A DNA stretch of 64,000 nucleotides from the NCBI RefSeq assembly GCF_039541875.1, contig NZ_BAABHB010000001.1:1045327-1109326 (forward strand), in the 5' to 3' direction. Under the pieces are notes generated by a model. It had not been told where the DNA came from, searched no databases, and was given only the letters and a program-made list of their open reading frames with translations. The stretch is from Nibrella viscosa. GTDB lineage: Bacteria; Bacteroidota; Bacteroidia; Cytophagales; Spirosomataceae. The translations under genes were made by a program, and so were the position numbers. Of the stretch, positions 1-9,004 are shown piece by piece (position 1 is the stretch's first letter; each line of letters opens with the position of its first letter).

Positions 1-105
1 GAAGACTTCTCCGGCTATCATAATTTTGCCCGCACCTATGCCGAGCATCTGGCCAACGCCCGCCTTTACCAGCGCGCCCTGAACCAACGGAAGATTATGA
101 AATGA
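1..105 (+). CDS. C-terminal end of an unidentified protein (partial)
   Basis: An open frame runs in from the left edge and ends at a TGA at 103-105, giving 34 residues that end ALNQRKIMK. The codon use matches the neighbouring genes and the frame is followed by an intergenic hairpin, as at other gene ends here. Too little is present to name a family. Confidence 0.55.
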   Translation, partial: EDFSGYHNFARTYAEHLANARLYQRALNQRKIMK

Positions 106-148
106 GTTAAGAGTTAAGAGGATGCGTAAGTAATAACTCTTAACTCAT
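102..148. repeat. Heptad-repeat palindrome (unit GAGTTAA)
   Basis: A 14-bp perfect inverted repeat, 102-115 against 135-148, whose left arm is a 7-nt tandem repeat (GAGTTAA twice plus a partial copy) and contains the upstream stop codon. It belongs to the family of heptad hairpins found at many gene junctions in this window. It could act as a transcription terminator or mRNA stabiliser, although no T-run follows. Confidence 0.75.
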
Positions 149-158
149 CACTGACCTT

Positions 159-566
159 ATGTTCACTTACACAGTCACCAATCTCCGCGTGCGGTATGCC
201 GATACCGACCAGATGGGGTATGTCTATTACGGCAATTATGCCCGTTTTTACGAAATCGGGCGTGTGGAGTCGCTGCGAAGTGTAGGGGTGAGCTACAAAG
301 AACTGGAAGCCTCGGGCGTGATGATGCCGGTATACGAAATGAAAACCCGCTACATCCGGCCCGCCCGTTACGATGATCTGCTGACCGTGCAGGTTAGCAT
401 TCCGCACCTCCCCGGTGCCCGTATTCTGTTTCAGTACGAAATTTTCAATCAGGAAGGCATTTTGCTCAATACCGGCGAAACGACGCTGGTCTTTCAACGG
501 GCCGATACGGGACGCCTTTGTACGATGCCGGCCGAATGGCTCAGCAAGATAAAACCTTTTTTTTGA
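159..566 (+). CDS. Acyl-CoA thioesterase, YbgC/FadM-like (hotdog fold)
   Basis: A 135-residue protein of normal length for the 4-hydroxybenzoyl-CoA thioesterase/YbgC family. The signature YADTDQMGYVYYGNY near the N-terminus matches the family active-site loop, with Asp17 as the expected catalytic residue, and the single hotdog domain fills the rest. It should hydrolyse short- or medium-chain acyl-CoA thioesters in the cytoplasm; the exact substrate cannot be read from sequence. The ATG at 159 follows the heptad palindrome by about 10 nt and places the signature at the usual distance from the start. A YihY membrane protein follows 36 nt later on the same strand and may be cotranscribed. Confidence 0.9.
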   Translation: MFTYTVTNLRVRYADTDQMGYVYYGNYARFYEIGRVESLRSVGVSYKELEASGVMMPVYEMKTRYIRPARYDDLLTVQVSIPHLPGARILFQYEIFNQEGILLNTGETTLVFQRADTGRLCTMPAEWLSKIKPFF

Positions 567-602
567 GGGATTAGTTAACCTCTATAGGTAAGGTACCGTA
601 CT

Positions 603-1571
603 ATGTTAGATAAGCTGAAGAACCTGGAGTGGGTGCAGCGGATCATTCATCAGTTGAAGCACACCTATGCATTAAACTCCAGAACTACCTGGTATGATTT
701 CCTGAAAGGAATGTCCAATAAAATTGTGGACAATGATACCAGCGAACGGGCATCGTCGGCTGCTTTCAACTTATTTCTCGCCATTTTTCCGTCCATTATT
801 TTCCTTTTTACCCTAATTCCCTACATCCCCATCGAGAATTTTGAAACCGAGATATTTCTGTTTCTGGCCGAAGTGATTCCGGCACCTACATTTCAGGTGG
901 TAGATACCACGATTCATGATATAATAAGCCGGCCGCGGGGCGGAGTGCTGTCATTTGGTTTTTTGTTTGCTCTCTTTGCGGCAACCAACGGCGTAATGGC
1001 GCTGATGAATGCCTTTAATTCATCGCACAAAATTGTTGAACACCGAAGCTTTTTAAAACGACGGCTGGTGGCCCTGGCCCTGACGTTTACGCTCACATTT
1101 GCCTTGTTTCTGGCCATAATGGTATTGGTGATCGGAGGGGTAGTCACCAGCTATCTTCAACGATTAGGTATCATTAGCGACGTGCTGAACCGAATCGTCA
1201 CGCTGGGTAGCTACCTGGTTGTATTTGCTGTTTTTGTAGGTGTAGTAGCGGTCATGTACCGGTTTGGCCCTGACGTAAACATGAAATGGCGGCTTATTAC
1301 GCCCGGTTGTCTGACGGCCTCAACATTGATTGTGCTGACGACCTACGGGTTTTCCTATTATGTTTCCAACTTCAGTTCGTATAACAAAGTATACGGGTCT
1401 ATCGGAACGCTGATCGCGCTGATGATCTGGGTCAATGTCGTATCCATGATCCTGATTATTGGCTTTGAAATTAACGACTGCCTGTATAACCTGGAAGGCG
1501 AGCGGGATCCGCAGGTAGAAGAAAAGATCAGCCAGCCGAAAGAACCGGCCAGTATGGCAACGTCAGGCTAA
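603..1571 (+). CDS. YihY/virulence factor BrkB family inner-membrane protein
   Basis: A 322-residue protein with about six hydrophobic segments, starting with SSAAFNLFLAIFPSIIFLFT and including FGFLFALFAATNGVMALMNA, a conserved YihY/BrkB block. The last helices (GTLIALMIWVNVVSMILIIG) end in FEINDCLYNL, the usual family ending, followed by a short charged cytoplasmic tail. The family was once called RNase BN by mistake; its real function is unsettled, with transport or envelope roles proposed. It follows the thioesterase closely. No unusual features. Confidence 0.9.
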   Translation: MLDKLKNLEWVQRIIHQLKHTYALNSRTTWYDFLKGMSNKIVDNDTSERASSAAFNLFLAIFPSIIFLFTLIPYIPIENFETEIFLFLAEVIPAPTFQVVDTTIHDIISRPRGGVLSFGFLFALFAATNGVMALMNAFNSSHKIVEHRSFLKRRLVALALTFTLTFALFLAIMVLVIGGVVTSYLQRLGIISDVLNRIVTLGSYLVVFAVFVGVVAVMYRFGPDVNMKWRLITPGCLTASTLIVLTTYGFSYYVSNFSSYNKVYGSIGTLIALMIWVNVVSMILIIGFEINDCLYNLEGERDPQVEEKISQPKEPASMATSG

Positions 1572-1739
1572 CACAAGCTGGCCATTGATTATTGGCTCAT
1601 ACTTAACGGTTTAGTTTTCCGTTTGCTAAAAAGATTGCGGGTAACTGGGTAAAATACTCTTACTTTTACCTGGAATTTATACGAACGCATATGAGAAATC
1701 ACCGGAGCCGTTCGTTAGCAGCATGAGTCACAGAATCTG

Positions 1740-2783
1740 ATGCAGTCAATCACCGGAAAAGTTAATAACCTGCCCATGTCGCCTTATCTAAACCAGATAA
1801 AACCATGGGTTTCCGTTATTTGTACCAGTTACAATCACGAATCCTATATTGCCGAAACGCTTCAGTCGGTTGTTTCCCAGAGCTACCCGAATGTAGAGCT
1901 AATTGTCATCGATAATGGGAGTACCGATCGCACCCCGGACCGCATCAGGGCATTTCTTAAAGAGCATCCGGACGTTGAGTTTATTCAGAATACCGAAAAT
2001 GCCGGCTTATGCCAGGCGTTCAATCAGGGGCTTAAACGAGCCGGTGGCCGTTACGTCATCGACCTGGCAGGGGATGACATTTTACTGCCGGACCGCATAG
2101 CCCGACAAGTCGATTTTTTTGATCGCCTGCCGGATTCCTATGCCGTGGTTTTCTCCAATGCCCGGTACATCTGTCCGGGGGGTACGCTGCTCAACTACCA
2201 TTATCCAATCAACGAAAAAGGGCAGGCGAAGATGAAGGTGCCTTCCGGCGATGTATTTCGGCATGTGCTGGAATCGTACTTTATCTGCACCCCTACCATG
2301 ATGATGCGTAAAGAAGTTTTGGACAGCATCGGCGGTTACGACGAATCACTTTGGTTTGAAGACTTCGATTTCTGGGTACGTACATCGCGACTCTACCAGT
2401 ACGCGTATATCGATGAGGTGCTGACCTACAAACGCATGCTGGCAGACTCACTGTCGCAGCAGGTAGTGCTAACCGATAACCGGCTTTTACAATCGACGCT
2501 CCAGGTTTGTCTTAAAGCGTTTGACCAGTGCGCCACCGCCGACGAATACCAGGCCCTCGCCGGCCGTATCCGGCAGTTTGTTCGCAAATGCTTTTATGCG
2601 GAGCAGTTTGACCTTGCTCTAAAATTTGGTGAACTACTACGTTATGTAGAGGCTCCCGGCCCGCTGACCACCGCTATTCTGATACTGTGCCGGATGCGCT
2701 TACCGGTCAATGCGGCTTATCGGCGGTATATTCACTGGCATCGGCAACGCCGTACGCTCAGTCTGCCAGCTAAAAAGCCCTGA
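1740..2783 (+). CDS. Family 2 glycosyltransferase
   Basis: A 347-residue protein with an N-terminal GT-A domain: PWVSVICTSYNHESYIAETL, VIDNGSTDRTPD, and a DLAGDDILLPDRI stretch holding the metal/nucleotide-sugar binding acidic residues. FEDFDFWVRTSRLYQYAYI matches the acceptor-side ED/W region of family 2 enzymes. It probably transfers a sugar to a surface polysaccharide or lipid-linked acceptor at the inner face of the membrane. No transmembrane segment is evident. ATG 1740 is used; an in-frame ATG at 1776 would remove only 12 non-conserved residues and is equally possible. No other polysaccharide genes lie beside it, so it looks like an isolated gene. Confidence 0.88.
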   Translation: MQSITGKVNNLPMSPYLNQIKPWVSVICTSYNHESYIAETLQSVVSQSYPNVELIVIDNGSTDRTPDRIRAFLKEHPDVEFIQNTENAGLCQAFNQGLKRAGGRYVIDLAGDDILLPDRIARQVDFFDRLPDSYAVVFSNARYICPGGTLLNYHYPINEKGQAKMKVPSGDVFRHVLESYFICTPTMMMRKEVLDSIGGYDESLWFEDFDFWVRTSRLYQYAYIDEVLTYKRMLADSLSQQVVLTDNRLLQSTLQVCLKAFDQCATADEYQALAGRIRQFVRKCFYAEQFDLALKFGELLRYVEAPGPLTTAILILCRMRLPVNAAYRRYIHWHRQRRTLSLPAKKP

Positions 2784-2812
2784 GCATAGTTATATGATAA
2801 AAGACTGATGGT

Positions 2813-3433
2813 ATGCCGGCCGAGTTTATTCGAATACACCCCCAAAATCCCGAAGAACGTAAAATACTGCATGTAGTGAATGCCCTCCGGGATGGAGCTG
2901 TAATTATTTACCCGACGGATACCGTGTATGGTATGGGCTGCGATATCCATAACACCCGGTCGGTAGAGCGCGTTGCCCGCGTAAAAGGTATTAAGCCGAC
3001 TAAAAATGATTTTTCGTTTATCTGCTATGATTTAAGCCATATCGCCGATTACGCCAGGGTGGGTAACCAGACGTTTAAACTGATGAAGCGGCTTCTGCCA
3101 GGACCGTTTACGTTTATTCTTGATGCCAGCAACCGGGTTCCCAAAATTCTTAACGCCAATAAAAAAACAGTCGGTATTCGGGTTCCCAGCTGCGCTATCC
3201 CCCGGCAGCTCGTCTTTGAATTAGGCAATCCGATCATTACGACTTCCATCAAGGATGACGATGAAATTCTGGAGTATCCTACTGATCCAGAAGAGATTTT
3301 CGAACGATTTCAGCATCAGGTCGATATCGTGATTGACGGTGGCCCTGGTGGAAATATACCATCTACGGTGATTGACGCCACCACCGATGCTTTTGAAATT
3401 ATCCGCGAAGGGCTGGGGGATTACTCGCTTTAA
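2813..3433 (+). CDS. L-threonylcarbamoyladenylate synthase (Sua5/YciO/YrdC family)
   Basis: A 206-residue single-domain protein. VIIYPTDTVYGMGCDIHN (from about residue 30) is the family nucleotide/threonine-binding signature, and IITTSIKDDDE and STVIDATTD are the later conserved blocks. The family makes threonylcarbamoyl-AMP from threonine, bicarbonate and ATP for the t6A modification of tRNAs reading ANN codons. It lacks the extra Sua5 C-terminal domain, so it is a YrdC-length form; a YciO-type paralogue cannot be excluded. It follows the glycosyltransferase by 29 nt, with the start ATG at 2813. Confidence 0.88.
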   Translation: MPAEFIRIHPQNPEERKILHVVNALRDGAVIIYPTDTVYGMGCDIHNTRSVERVARVKGIKPTKNDFSFICYDLSHIADYARVGNQTFKLMKRLLPGPFTFILDASNRVPKILNANKKTVGIRVPSCAIPRQLVFELGNPIITTSIKDDDEILEYPTDPEEIFERFQHQVDIVIDGGPGGNIPSTVIDATTDAFEIIREGLGDYSL

Positions 3434-3481
3434 GTGTGACATTTTTTGTAAGTTTATCGCTCAACGGTTCTATTAATTCAT

Positions 3482-4522
3482 ATGATTTTTTCGAAATCCT
3501 TCCATTTACTCGTACTCTCAGCCCTGCTAGCCGGGGGCTGTCAATCCCGCTCAGCGCAGGAAACGGCACAGTCGGACCCCAACACATCGGCTGAAGCCGC
3601 TCCCGAAACCAGTAATACCAAATTGGCAGTAACCAAAGACACCGCCATTACTACTGCCGCAGCGACTACGGCAGCTACTGCGGGTAAAGAATTAACACCG
3701 TTGGATTCGCTGCGGATGATGGCTCCTAAAGTACCCGATCCTATTTTGCCCGATCGGCGAATTCTGGCTTACTACGGAAACCCGCATTCAAAGAAAATGG
3801 GCGTGTTGGGCGAGTACCCCAAAGATGAAATGCTTCGGCGACTGGACCGGGAAGCGGAAAACTGGCGAAAAGCTGATCCCTCAAAACCCATCCAGAAGGC
3901 GCTTCACTTAGTATCCATTACTGCCCAGGGCGCACCCGGCAAAGATGGAAAGTACCGTCTCCGAATGAGCGATTACACCATTCGGAAAGTAATTAAATGG
4001 GCAGCTGAGCATAACGCTATCTGTTTCCTGGACGTACAGGTTGGTCTGTCTACCCTACAGCAGGAATTGCCTTATCTGGAAAAATACCTGACGTTACCGT
4101 ATGTCCATTTGGGTATTGATCCTGAGTTTTCGATGAAAACCGGTGCCCGGCCCGGCACAAAGATCGGAACCTACGATGCGGCCGACATCAATTATGCCGT
4201 AAACTTCCTGAGCCGCATTAAGCAGGAGCATAATTTGCCTACCAAGATTCTGGTGGTGCACCGGTTCACCCAGCGCATGGTGACAAACTACAAAAATATT
4301 AAACTTAACCCTAATGTGCAGATCGTCATGCACATGGATGGCTGGGGCGAGCCCGTGCTGAAACGAGATAGCTACCGCGACTACATCAAAAAAGAAATGG
4401 TGCAGTACACTGGTTTCAAGCTGTTCTACCACAACGATGTAAAGAAGGCCCCTCACCACCTGATGACGGCAGAAGAGGTGCTGACTGAAGACCCCAAGCC
4501 GATTTATATTCAGTACCAGTAA
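3482..4522 (+). CDS. Secreted lipoprotein of unknown function
   Basis: The 346-residue product begins with a lipoprotein signal (lipobox LLAGGC, Cys at residue 20), then a low-complexity Ala/Thr/Ser linker to about residue 75, typical of a surface tether. The folded part starts at DRRILAYYGNPHSKKMGVLG and contains ICFLDVQVG, YVHLGIDPEF and VQIVMHMDGWGEP, which look like alternating beta strands with acidic residues at the ends, as in TIM-barrel hydrolases. That fold suggestion is inference and no catalytic residues can be assigned. It is monocistronic and ends converging on the acyltransferase gene across a long hairpin. Confidence 0.75.
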   Translation: MIFSKSFHLLVLSALLAGGCQSRSAQETAQSDPNTSAEAAPETSNTKLAVTKDTAITTAAATTAATAGKELTPLDSLRMMAPKVPDPILPDRRILAYYGNPHSKKMGVLGEYPKDEMLRRLDREAENWRKADPSKPIQKALHLVSITAQGAPGKDGKYRLRMSDYTIRKVIKWAAEHNAICFLDVQVGLSTLQQELPYLEKYLTLPYVHLGIDPEFSMKTGARPGTKIGTYDAADINYAVNFLSRIKQEHNLPTKILVVHRFTQRMVTNYKNIKLNPNVQIVMHMDGWGEPVLKRDSYRDYIKKEMVQYTGFKLFYHNDVKKAPHHLMTAEEVLTEDPKPIYIQYQ

Positions 4523-4530
4523 GAAAAGGC

Positions 4531-4610
4531 AATGCATAATGATGAATGATAAACGATAAACGACAGGATGAGCCAGTACATTTATCGTTTATCATTCATC
4601 ATTATGCATT
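4531..4610. repeat. 30-bp perfect inverted repeat between convergent genes (heptad type)
   Basis: The left arm 4531-4560 and right arm 4581-4610 are perfect reverse complements over 30 bp with a 20-nt loop. The arms contain 7-nt units (GATGAAT, GATAAAC, GATAAAC), so it belongs to the heptad family. It lies between the converging lipoprotein and acyltransferase genes, and the right arm encodes the last residues and stop of the acyltransferase. Position suggests a bidirectional terminator or 3'-end stabiliser; there is no T-run. Confidence 0.85.
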
Positions 4611-5480
4611 AATTTTCCCCCTAATCCTCCCCTCATACTCTTCCCGCTTGTGTTTCCAGCGTTTGTGTGACCAGAGCCAGTCGGCCGGGTTGCGGTGGAT
4701 TGATTGTTCCAGCAGCAGGCGGTAACGTTCCAGAATAGCTCCGTTTGGCAGGTTATCGTACGGGGGCTCGGCAACAGGGTAGAAGGTTGCCCGGTAGTAG
4801 CCTCGGCCTATGCGTACCGTTTCCAGAAAAAAGACCGGCAGGTTAAAGCTGCGGGCAAGTCGTTCGGTGCCGGGGTAAAATGGCGTATCGCGGTGCAGAA
4901 ACGGCATCCAGTACCCGTATTCGGGTTGGTCGGGAACCTGGTCGGCCACCAGGGCGACAATGCGGGGGGTATGTCGGCGGGCCGCCATTTCCCTCGGTAT
5001 TTTTGTCATGGGTAGAGGATGGGCTCCAAACCGGGAGCGGATCAGCCGCATCAACTGCTCGAAAAATTCACTTTTCAGGGGTTTATACACACTGTCTGTT
5101 GGCATACCGTTCAGCACCGAAGCGGGCGGAATCCATTCCCAATTGCACTGGTGCGAAGCCATGCCGATAACAGCCCGACCCTGCCGAAGATACTTTTTTA
5201 CCGGTTCATCGTTATAAAATACAACCCGGCGGGATAGTTCTTCGGCCGGCAGGCTGGGGAGTTTAATGGTTTCTACGATCAGGTCGGTAAGATTCCGGTA
5301 AAATCCCTTGACCAGTCGATTTATCCGGGTGGCCGGCAAGTCGGGAAACGAAGCCCTCAGGTTCTCGCGAATAGTCTTTCGCCGGTAGCGGATCAGGTAG
5401 GCAAGCAGTACGTAAAGAACATCGGCCAGGCGGTAGAGAACCGGAAGTGGCAGCCGCGACAGGAATCGAAAAAATACCAT
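4602..5480 (-). CDS. Lysophospholipid/lipid A-type acyltransferase (LpxL/HtrB family)
   Basis: A 292-residue protein with one N-terminal hydrophobic segment (LYVLLAYLI) followed by the acyltransferase domain. GMASHQCNWEW carries the HX4E catalytic motif (His110, Glu115), and VYKPL and the GxYRATFYP blocks match the lipid A late acyltransferase family. It probably adds a secondary acyl chain to lipid A, or acylates another lipid, at the inner membrane. The ATG at 5480 leaves a normal N-terminus. Its last codons fall inside the 30-bp palindrome at 4581-4610. It is transcribed alone, divergent from the WbqC gene. Confidence 0.87.
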   Translation of the reverse strand: MVFFRFLSRLPLPVLYRLADVLYVLLAYLIRYRRKTIRENLRASFPDLPATRINRLVKGFYRNLTDLIVETIKLPSLPAEELSRRVVFYNDEPVKKYLRQGRAVIGMASHQCNWEWIPPASVLNGMPTDSVYKPLKSEFFEQLMRLIRSRFGAHPLPMTKIPREMAARRHTPRIVALVADQVPDQPEYGYWMPFLHRDTPFYPGTERLARSFNLPVFFLETVRIGRGYYRATFYPVAEPPYDNLPNGAILERYRLLLEQSIHRNPADWLWSHKRWKHKREEYEGRIRGKINA

Positions 5481-5608
5481 TTATAGGGCGATGAGGTGGC
5501 AACGAAGGAATCAAATCCGGCGAACGTCACCCAATAATTAATTTTTATTAAAAAAATTTGACTATACTACTTTTTTCCGTTACTTGGTAACCATTAACCC
5601 ACTCATTA

Positions 5609-6271
5609 TTGGAAAAATACCAAATAGAGCATAAACCGAATGAGCTGCTGATTGAACTTCATTTCCTGCCCTGTCTGGATTATATAGCGGGCCTGCTGAT
5701 GTTTAATCGCGTTCGCATTGAAGCAAACGAACATTACCAGAAGCAAAGTTACAGAAATCGCTGCTACGTTCTGACGTCGAATAAGATTGATTGTTTGACG
5801 GTCCCGGTCCAGAATGGTACCCATAAGCAGCTTATTCGGGATGTCCGAATTGATAATGGACAGTCCTGGCAGGATCGGCACTGGCGTTGCCTGTGCGCGG
5901 CATACGGCAAAGCACCATTTTTCGAGTATTACGCACCGTACCTGGAGCCGGTTATCCGGAGAAAATCAGCATTTTTATTCGACCTGAATCTTGAGCTACT
6001 GACAATATGTCTGCATTTGGTAGGGGCATCGGTTCAGGTAAAACTGACAGAATGTTACCAAAAGCAACCTGATCCGGGGGTGATTGATGCCCGATCCCGG
6101 ATAAGTGCCCATCTTGCCGGTGAGGGCCCTTTATTTTACCGGGAACGGGTGTATGCCCAAAATTTTGGCAACGTATTTGTGCCTAATCTAAGCATTATTG
6201 ATCTCTTATTCTGCCAGGGACCAAGCGCTCTGGATGTGCTGAAAGAAAGCAAAATCCGGGTAGTATCCTGA
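5609..6271 (+). CDS. WbqC-like family protein
   Basis: A 220-residue protein that matches the WbqC family from its start: ELLIELHFLPCLDYIAGLL is the typical N-terminal strand, followed by YRNRCYVLTSNKIDCLTVPV and SIIDLLFCQGPSALDVL near the end. The best start is TTG at 5609, because the next in-frame ATG (5699) would delete the conserved N-terminal block. The family occurs in Bacteroidota and in polysaccharide loci; its reaction is not established. ClpC follows 65 nt downstream on the same strand. Confidence 0.82.
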   Translation: MEKYQIEHKPNELLIELHFLPCLDYIAGLLMFNRVRIEANEHYQKQSYRNRCYVLTSNKIDCLTVPVQNGTHKQLIRDVRIDNGQSWQDRHWRCLCAAYGKAPFFEYYAPYLEPVIRRKSAFLFDLNLELLTICLHLVGASVQVKLTECYQKQPDPGVIDARSRISAHLAGEGPLFYRERVYAQNFGNVFVPNLSIIDLLFCQGPSALDVLKESKIRVVS

Positions 6272-6336
6272 ATGAACAAACCTAAAAAAATTTGTGTTAC
6301 GCTATTGTAACGCTTACGACTGGAGACCCAAAGCGA

Positions 6337-8862
6337 ATGGAAGCAAAATTTTCAAACCGCGTTAAAGAAGTTATATCGCTGAGCCGGGAAGAGGCTCTGC
6401 GGCTGGGGCACGATTATATCGGTACAGAGCACCTGCTGCTGGGCATGATCCGGGAAGGCGAGGGCGTAGCTGTTGGCTTGCTGAAGAAACTGGGCATCTC
6501 GCTGGATGAACTGCGGGTGACTATCGAACAGGCAACCAAGGGAACGGCTACCAACAACGTAAAAAATCTGGCGAATATTCCCCTGACGCGGCAGTCGGAA
6601 AAAACGCTGAAGATTACCTACCTGGAAGCTAAGATTTTTAAAAGCCCACTGATCGGTACAGAACATCTGTTGCTTTCGATTCTGCGTGATGAAGATAATG
6701 TTGCTACGCAGATCTTGAATAAATTCAACGTTAACTACGAAGTCATAAAAGAGATGTTAGAGTACCAATCCTCGGGCTCCCGTCCGCACATGGGTCCCGA
6801 AACAGACGATGACGGCGACGACACCCGCAGCATGTTTGGTGGTGGATCAGGCTCTGGTAAGGATCCGAAGGGCGCTGAGAAATCACGGACCCCGGTGCTG
6901 GACAATTTTGGTCGGGATCTGACCAAACTGGCCGAACTGGGTAAGCTGGATCCAATTGTTGGCCGTGAAAAAGAAATTGAGCGCGTGGCGCAGATCCTGA
7001 GCCGCCGGAAGAAAAACAACCCGATCCTGATTGGTGAGCCGGGTGTTGGTAAAACGGCGATTGCGGAAGGTCTGGCCCTGCGTATTGTTCAGAAGAAAGT
7101 ATCCCGTGTGCTGTTCGGCAAGCGGGTGGTGACCCTTGACCTCGCGTCGCTGGTGGCCGGTACCAAATACCGCGGCCAGTTTGAAGAGCGGATGAAGGCG
7201 GTCATGAACGAGCTGGAAAAATCGCCGGAAGTGATCCTGTTTATCGACGAGTTACATACCATCGTAGGTGCCGGTGGCGCTTCTGGTTCGCTCGACGCAT
7301 CCAACATGTTCAAGCCGGCCCTGGCGCGGGGTGATATTCAATGTATTGGTGCCACTACGCTCGACGAGTACCGCCAGTACATCGAAAAGGATGGTGCCCT
7401 GGCCCGTCGTTTCCAGGTTGTAATGGTTGATGCTACCTCGGTTGAAGAAACCATTGAGATCCTGAACAACATTAAAGATAAGTACGAAGATCACCACCAC
7501 GTCAACTACACCCCGCAGGCGGTAGAGGCAGCCGTGAAACTCTCGGAGCGCTACATCAGCGACCGCTTCCTGCCGGATAAGGCTATTGACGTTCTCGACG
7601 AAGTGGGTGCCCGTGTTCACATCAGCAACATTACTGTTCCCGACGATATTCTGAAGCTCGAAGAGCAGATCGAGAATATTAAGAAAGAGAAGAATCAGGT
7701 AGTGAAGAGCCAGAAATACGAAGAAGCGGCTCAGCTGCGGGATAAGGAAAAGCGCCTGATCGATCAACTGGAGCGGGCCAAGCAGGCCTGGGAGGAAGAT
7801 ACCAAAAAGCGTCGCTACACGGTGAACGAAGACAACGTTGCCGAAGTGGTAGCCATGATGACCGGCATTCCGGTAACCAGTGTATCCAACGACGAAGGCA
7901 GGAAACTTATCAACATGGCCGACGAACTGAAAGGCCGGGTGATCGGGCAGAATGCCGCCATTGAGAAGCTGGTGAAAGCTATTCAGCGGACTCGTGTTGG
8001 GCTGAAAGATCCGAAGAAGCCGATAGGTTCCTTTATCTTCTTAGGGCCTACGGGTGTTGGTAAAACGGAACTGGCAAAGGTGCTGGCAACCTATCTCTTC
8101 GATAAAGAAGACGCGCTGGTTCGGATCGATATGTCGGAGTATATGGAGAAGTTCTCCGTAAGCCGGCTGGTCGGTGCTCCTCCGGGTTATGTCGGGTACG
8201 AAGAAGGAGGACAGTTGACGGAAAAGATACGTCGCAAGCCTTACAGTGTGGTGCTGCTCGACGAAATTGAGAAAGCTCACCCGGATGTATTCAACATCCT
8301 GCTGCAGGTACTCGACGATGGTATCCTGACCGACGGTCTGGGCCGCCGGGTCGACTTCCGCAACACCATTATCATCATGACCTCCAACATTGGGGTTCGT
8401 GACCTGAAAGACTTTGGCTCCGGTATCGGTTTCGCTACCCGGTCTAAGTCAGAAAGTCAGGACGACCTGATGAAGAGTACGATTCAGAATGCACTTCGCA
8501 AGGCCTTCTCGCCGGAGTTCCTGAACCGTCTGGACGATGTAATCGTGTTCAACTCACTACAGCGTGAAGACATCCACCGGATCATCGATCTGATGCTGGG
8601 CAAACTGCTGGGTCGGGTAACCAGCCTGGGCTACAATGTTGAGTTGACCGATAAGGCCAAAGACTTTCTGGCTGAGAAGGGATACGATCCGCAGTACGGT
8701 GCCCGTCCGCTGAGCCGCGCTATTCAGAAGTACCTTGAAGACCCAGTCGCAGAGGAAATCCTGAAAGGCGAACTGGTCGATGGTGACGTCATCCTGGCCG
8801 ATCACGATGGCAGCAGCGACCAGCTCACCATTACGACAGAAAGTCAGAAAGTGGTTGAATGA
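6337..8862 (+). CDS. clpC: ClpC-type ATP-dependent protease ATPase subunit
   Basis: An 841-residue Hsp100 protein. Order: two Clp N repeats (EEALRLGHDYIGTEHLLLG and SPLIGTEHLLLSILRDEDN), first AAA+ module with Walker A GEPGVGKT (from residue 233), a middle region with a UVR-type motif (KYEEAAQLRDKEKRL), and a second AAA+ module with GPTGVGKT (from residue 570). The IGF tripeptide at 697-699 is the ClpP-docking loop, so it should unfold proteins for ClpP. The start is set at ATG 6337: the frame is open back to a TTG at 6292, but MEAKFSNRVKEV is the standard ClpC N-terminus. A strong terminator follows, so the transcript ends here. Confidence 0.96.
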   Translation: MEAKFSNRVKEVISLSREEALRLGHDYIGTEHLLLGMIREGEGVAVGLLKKLGISLDELRVTIEQATKGTATNNVKNLANIPLTRQSEKTLKITYLEAKIFKSPLIGTEHLLLSILRDEDNVATQILNKFNVNYEVIKEMLEYQSSGSRPHMGPETDDDGDDTRSMFGGGSGSGKDPKGAEKSRTPVLDNFGRDLTKLAELGKLDPIVGREKEIERVAQILSRRKKNNPILIGEPGVGKTAIAEGLALRIVQKKVSRVLFGKRVVTLDLASLVAGTKYRGQFEERMKAVMNELEKSPEVILFIDELHTIVGAGGASGSLDASNMFKPALARGDIQCIGATTLDEYRQYIEKDGALARRFQVVMVDATSVEETIEILNNIKDKYEDHHHVNYTPQAVEAAVKLSERYISDRFLPDKAIDVLDEVGARVHISNITVPDDILKLEEQIENIKKEKNQVVKSQKYEEAAQLRDKEKRLIDQLERAKQAWEEDTKKRRYTVNEDNVAEVVAMMTGIPVTSVSNDEGRKLINMADELKGRVIGQNAAIEKLVKAIQRTRVGLKDPKKPIGSFIFLGPTGVGKTELAKVLATYLFDKEDALVRIDMSEYMEKFSVSRLVGAPPGYVGYEEGGQLTEKIRRKPYSVVLLDEIEKAHPDVFNILLQVLDDGILTDGLGRRVDFRNTIIIMTSNIGVRDLKDFGSGIGFATRSKSESQDDLMKSTIQNALRKAFSPEFLNRLDDVIVFNSLQREDIHRIIDLMLGKLLGRVTSLGYNVELTDKAKDFLAEKGYDPQYGARPLSRAIQKYLEDPVAEEILKGELVDGDVILADHDGSSDQLTITTESQKVVE

Positions 8863-8883
8863 TAATATAATAATTTGTAAGTT

Positions 8884-8917
8884 AGCCCCTATAGCACTGC
8901 TATAGGGGCTTTTTTTT
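8884..8917 (+). terminator. Intrinsic terminator of clpC
   Basis: A perfect 11-bp stem (8884-8894 with 8900-8910, AGCCCCTATAG) with a 5-nt loop, followed by a run of seven T at 8911-8917. It lies 22 nt after the clpC stop. Confidence 0.92.
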
Positions 8918-9004
8918 AGGGCATTAAATAAATATACGTGAAGAACTAAATCCGCTTCCATACTTAAATCGTTCATTTATAAATTAGTTAACAAAACCAA
9001 GCGC

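Noticed and set aside
6292..6336. TTG start of clpC 15 codons upstream
   Set aside because: The family N-terminus begins at MEAKFSNRVKEV, and the preceding residues show no similarity.
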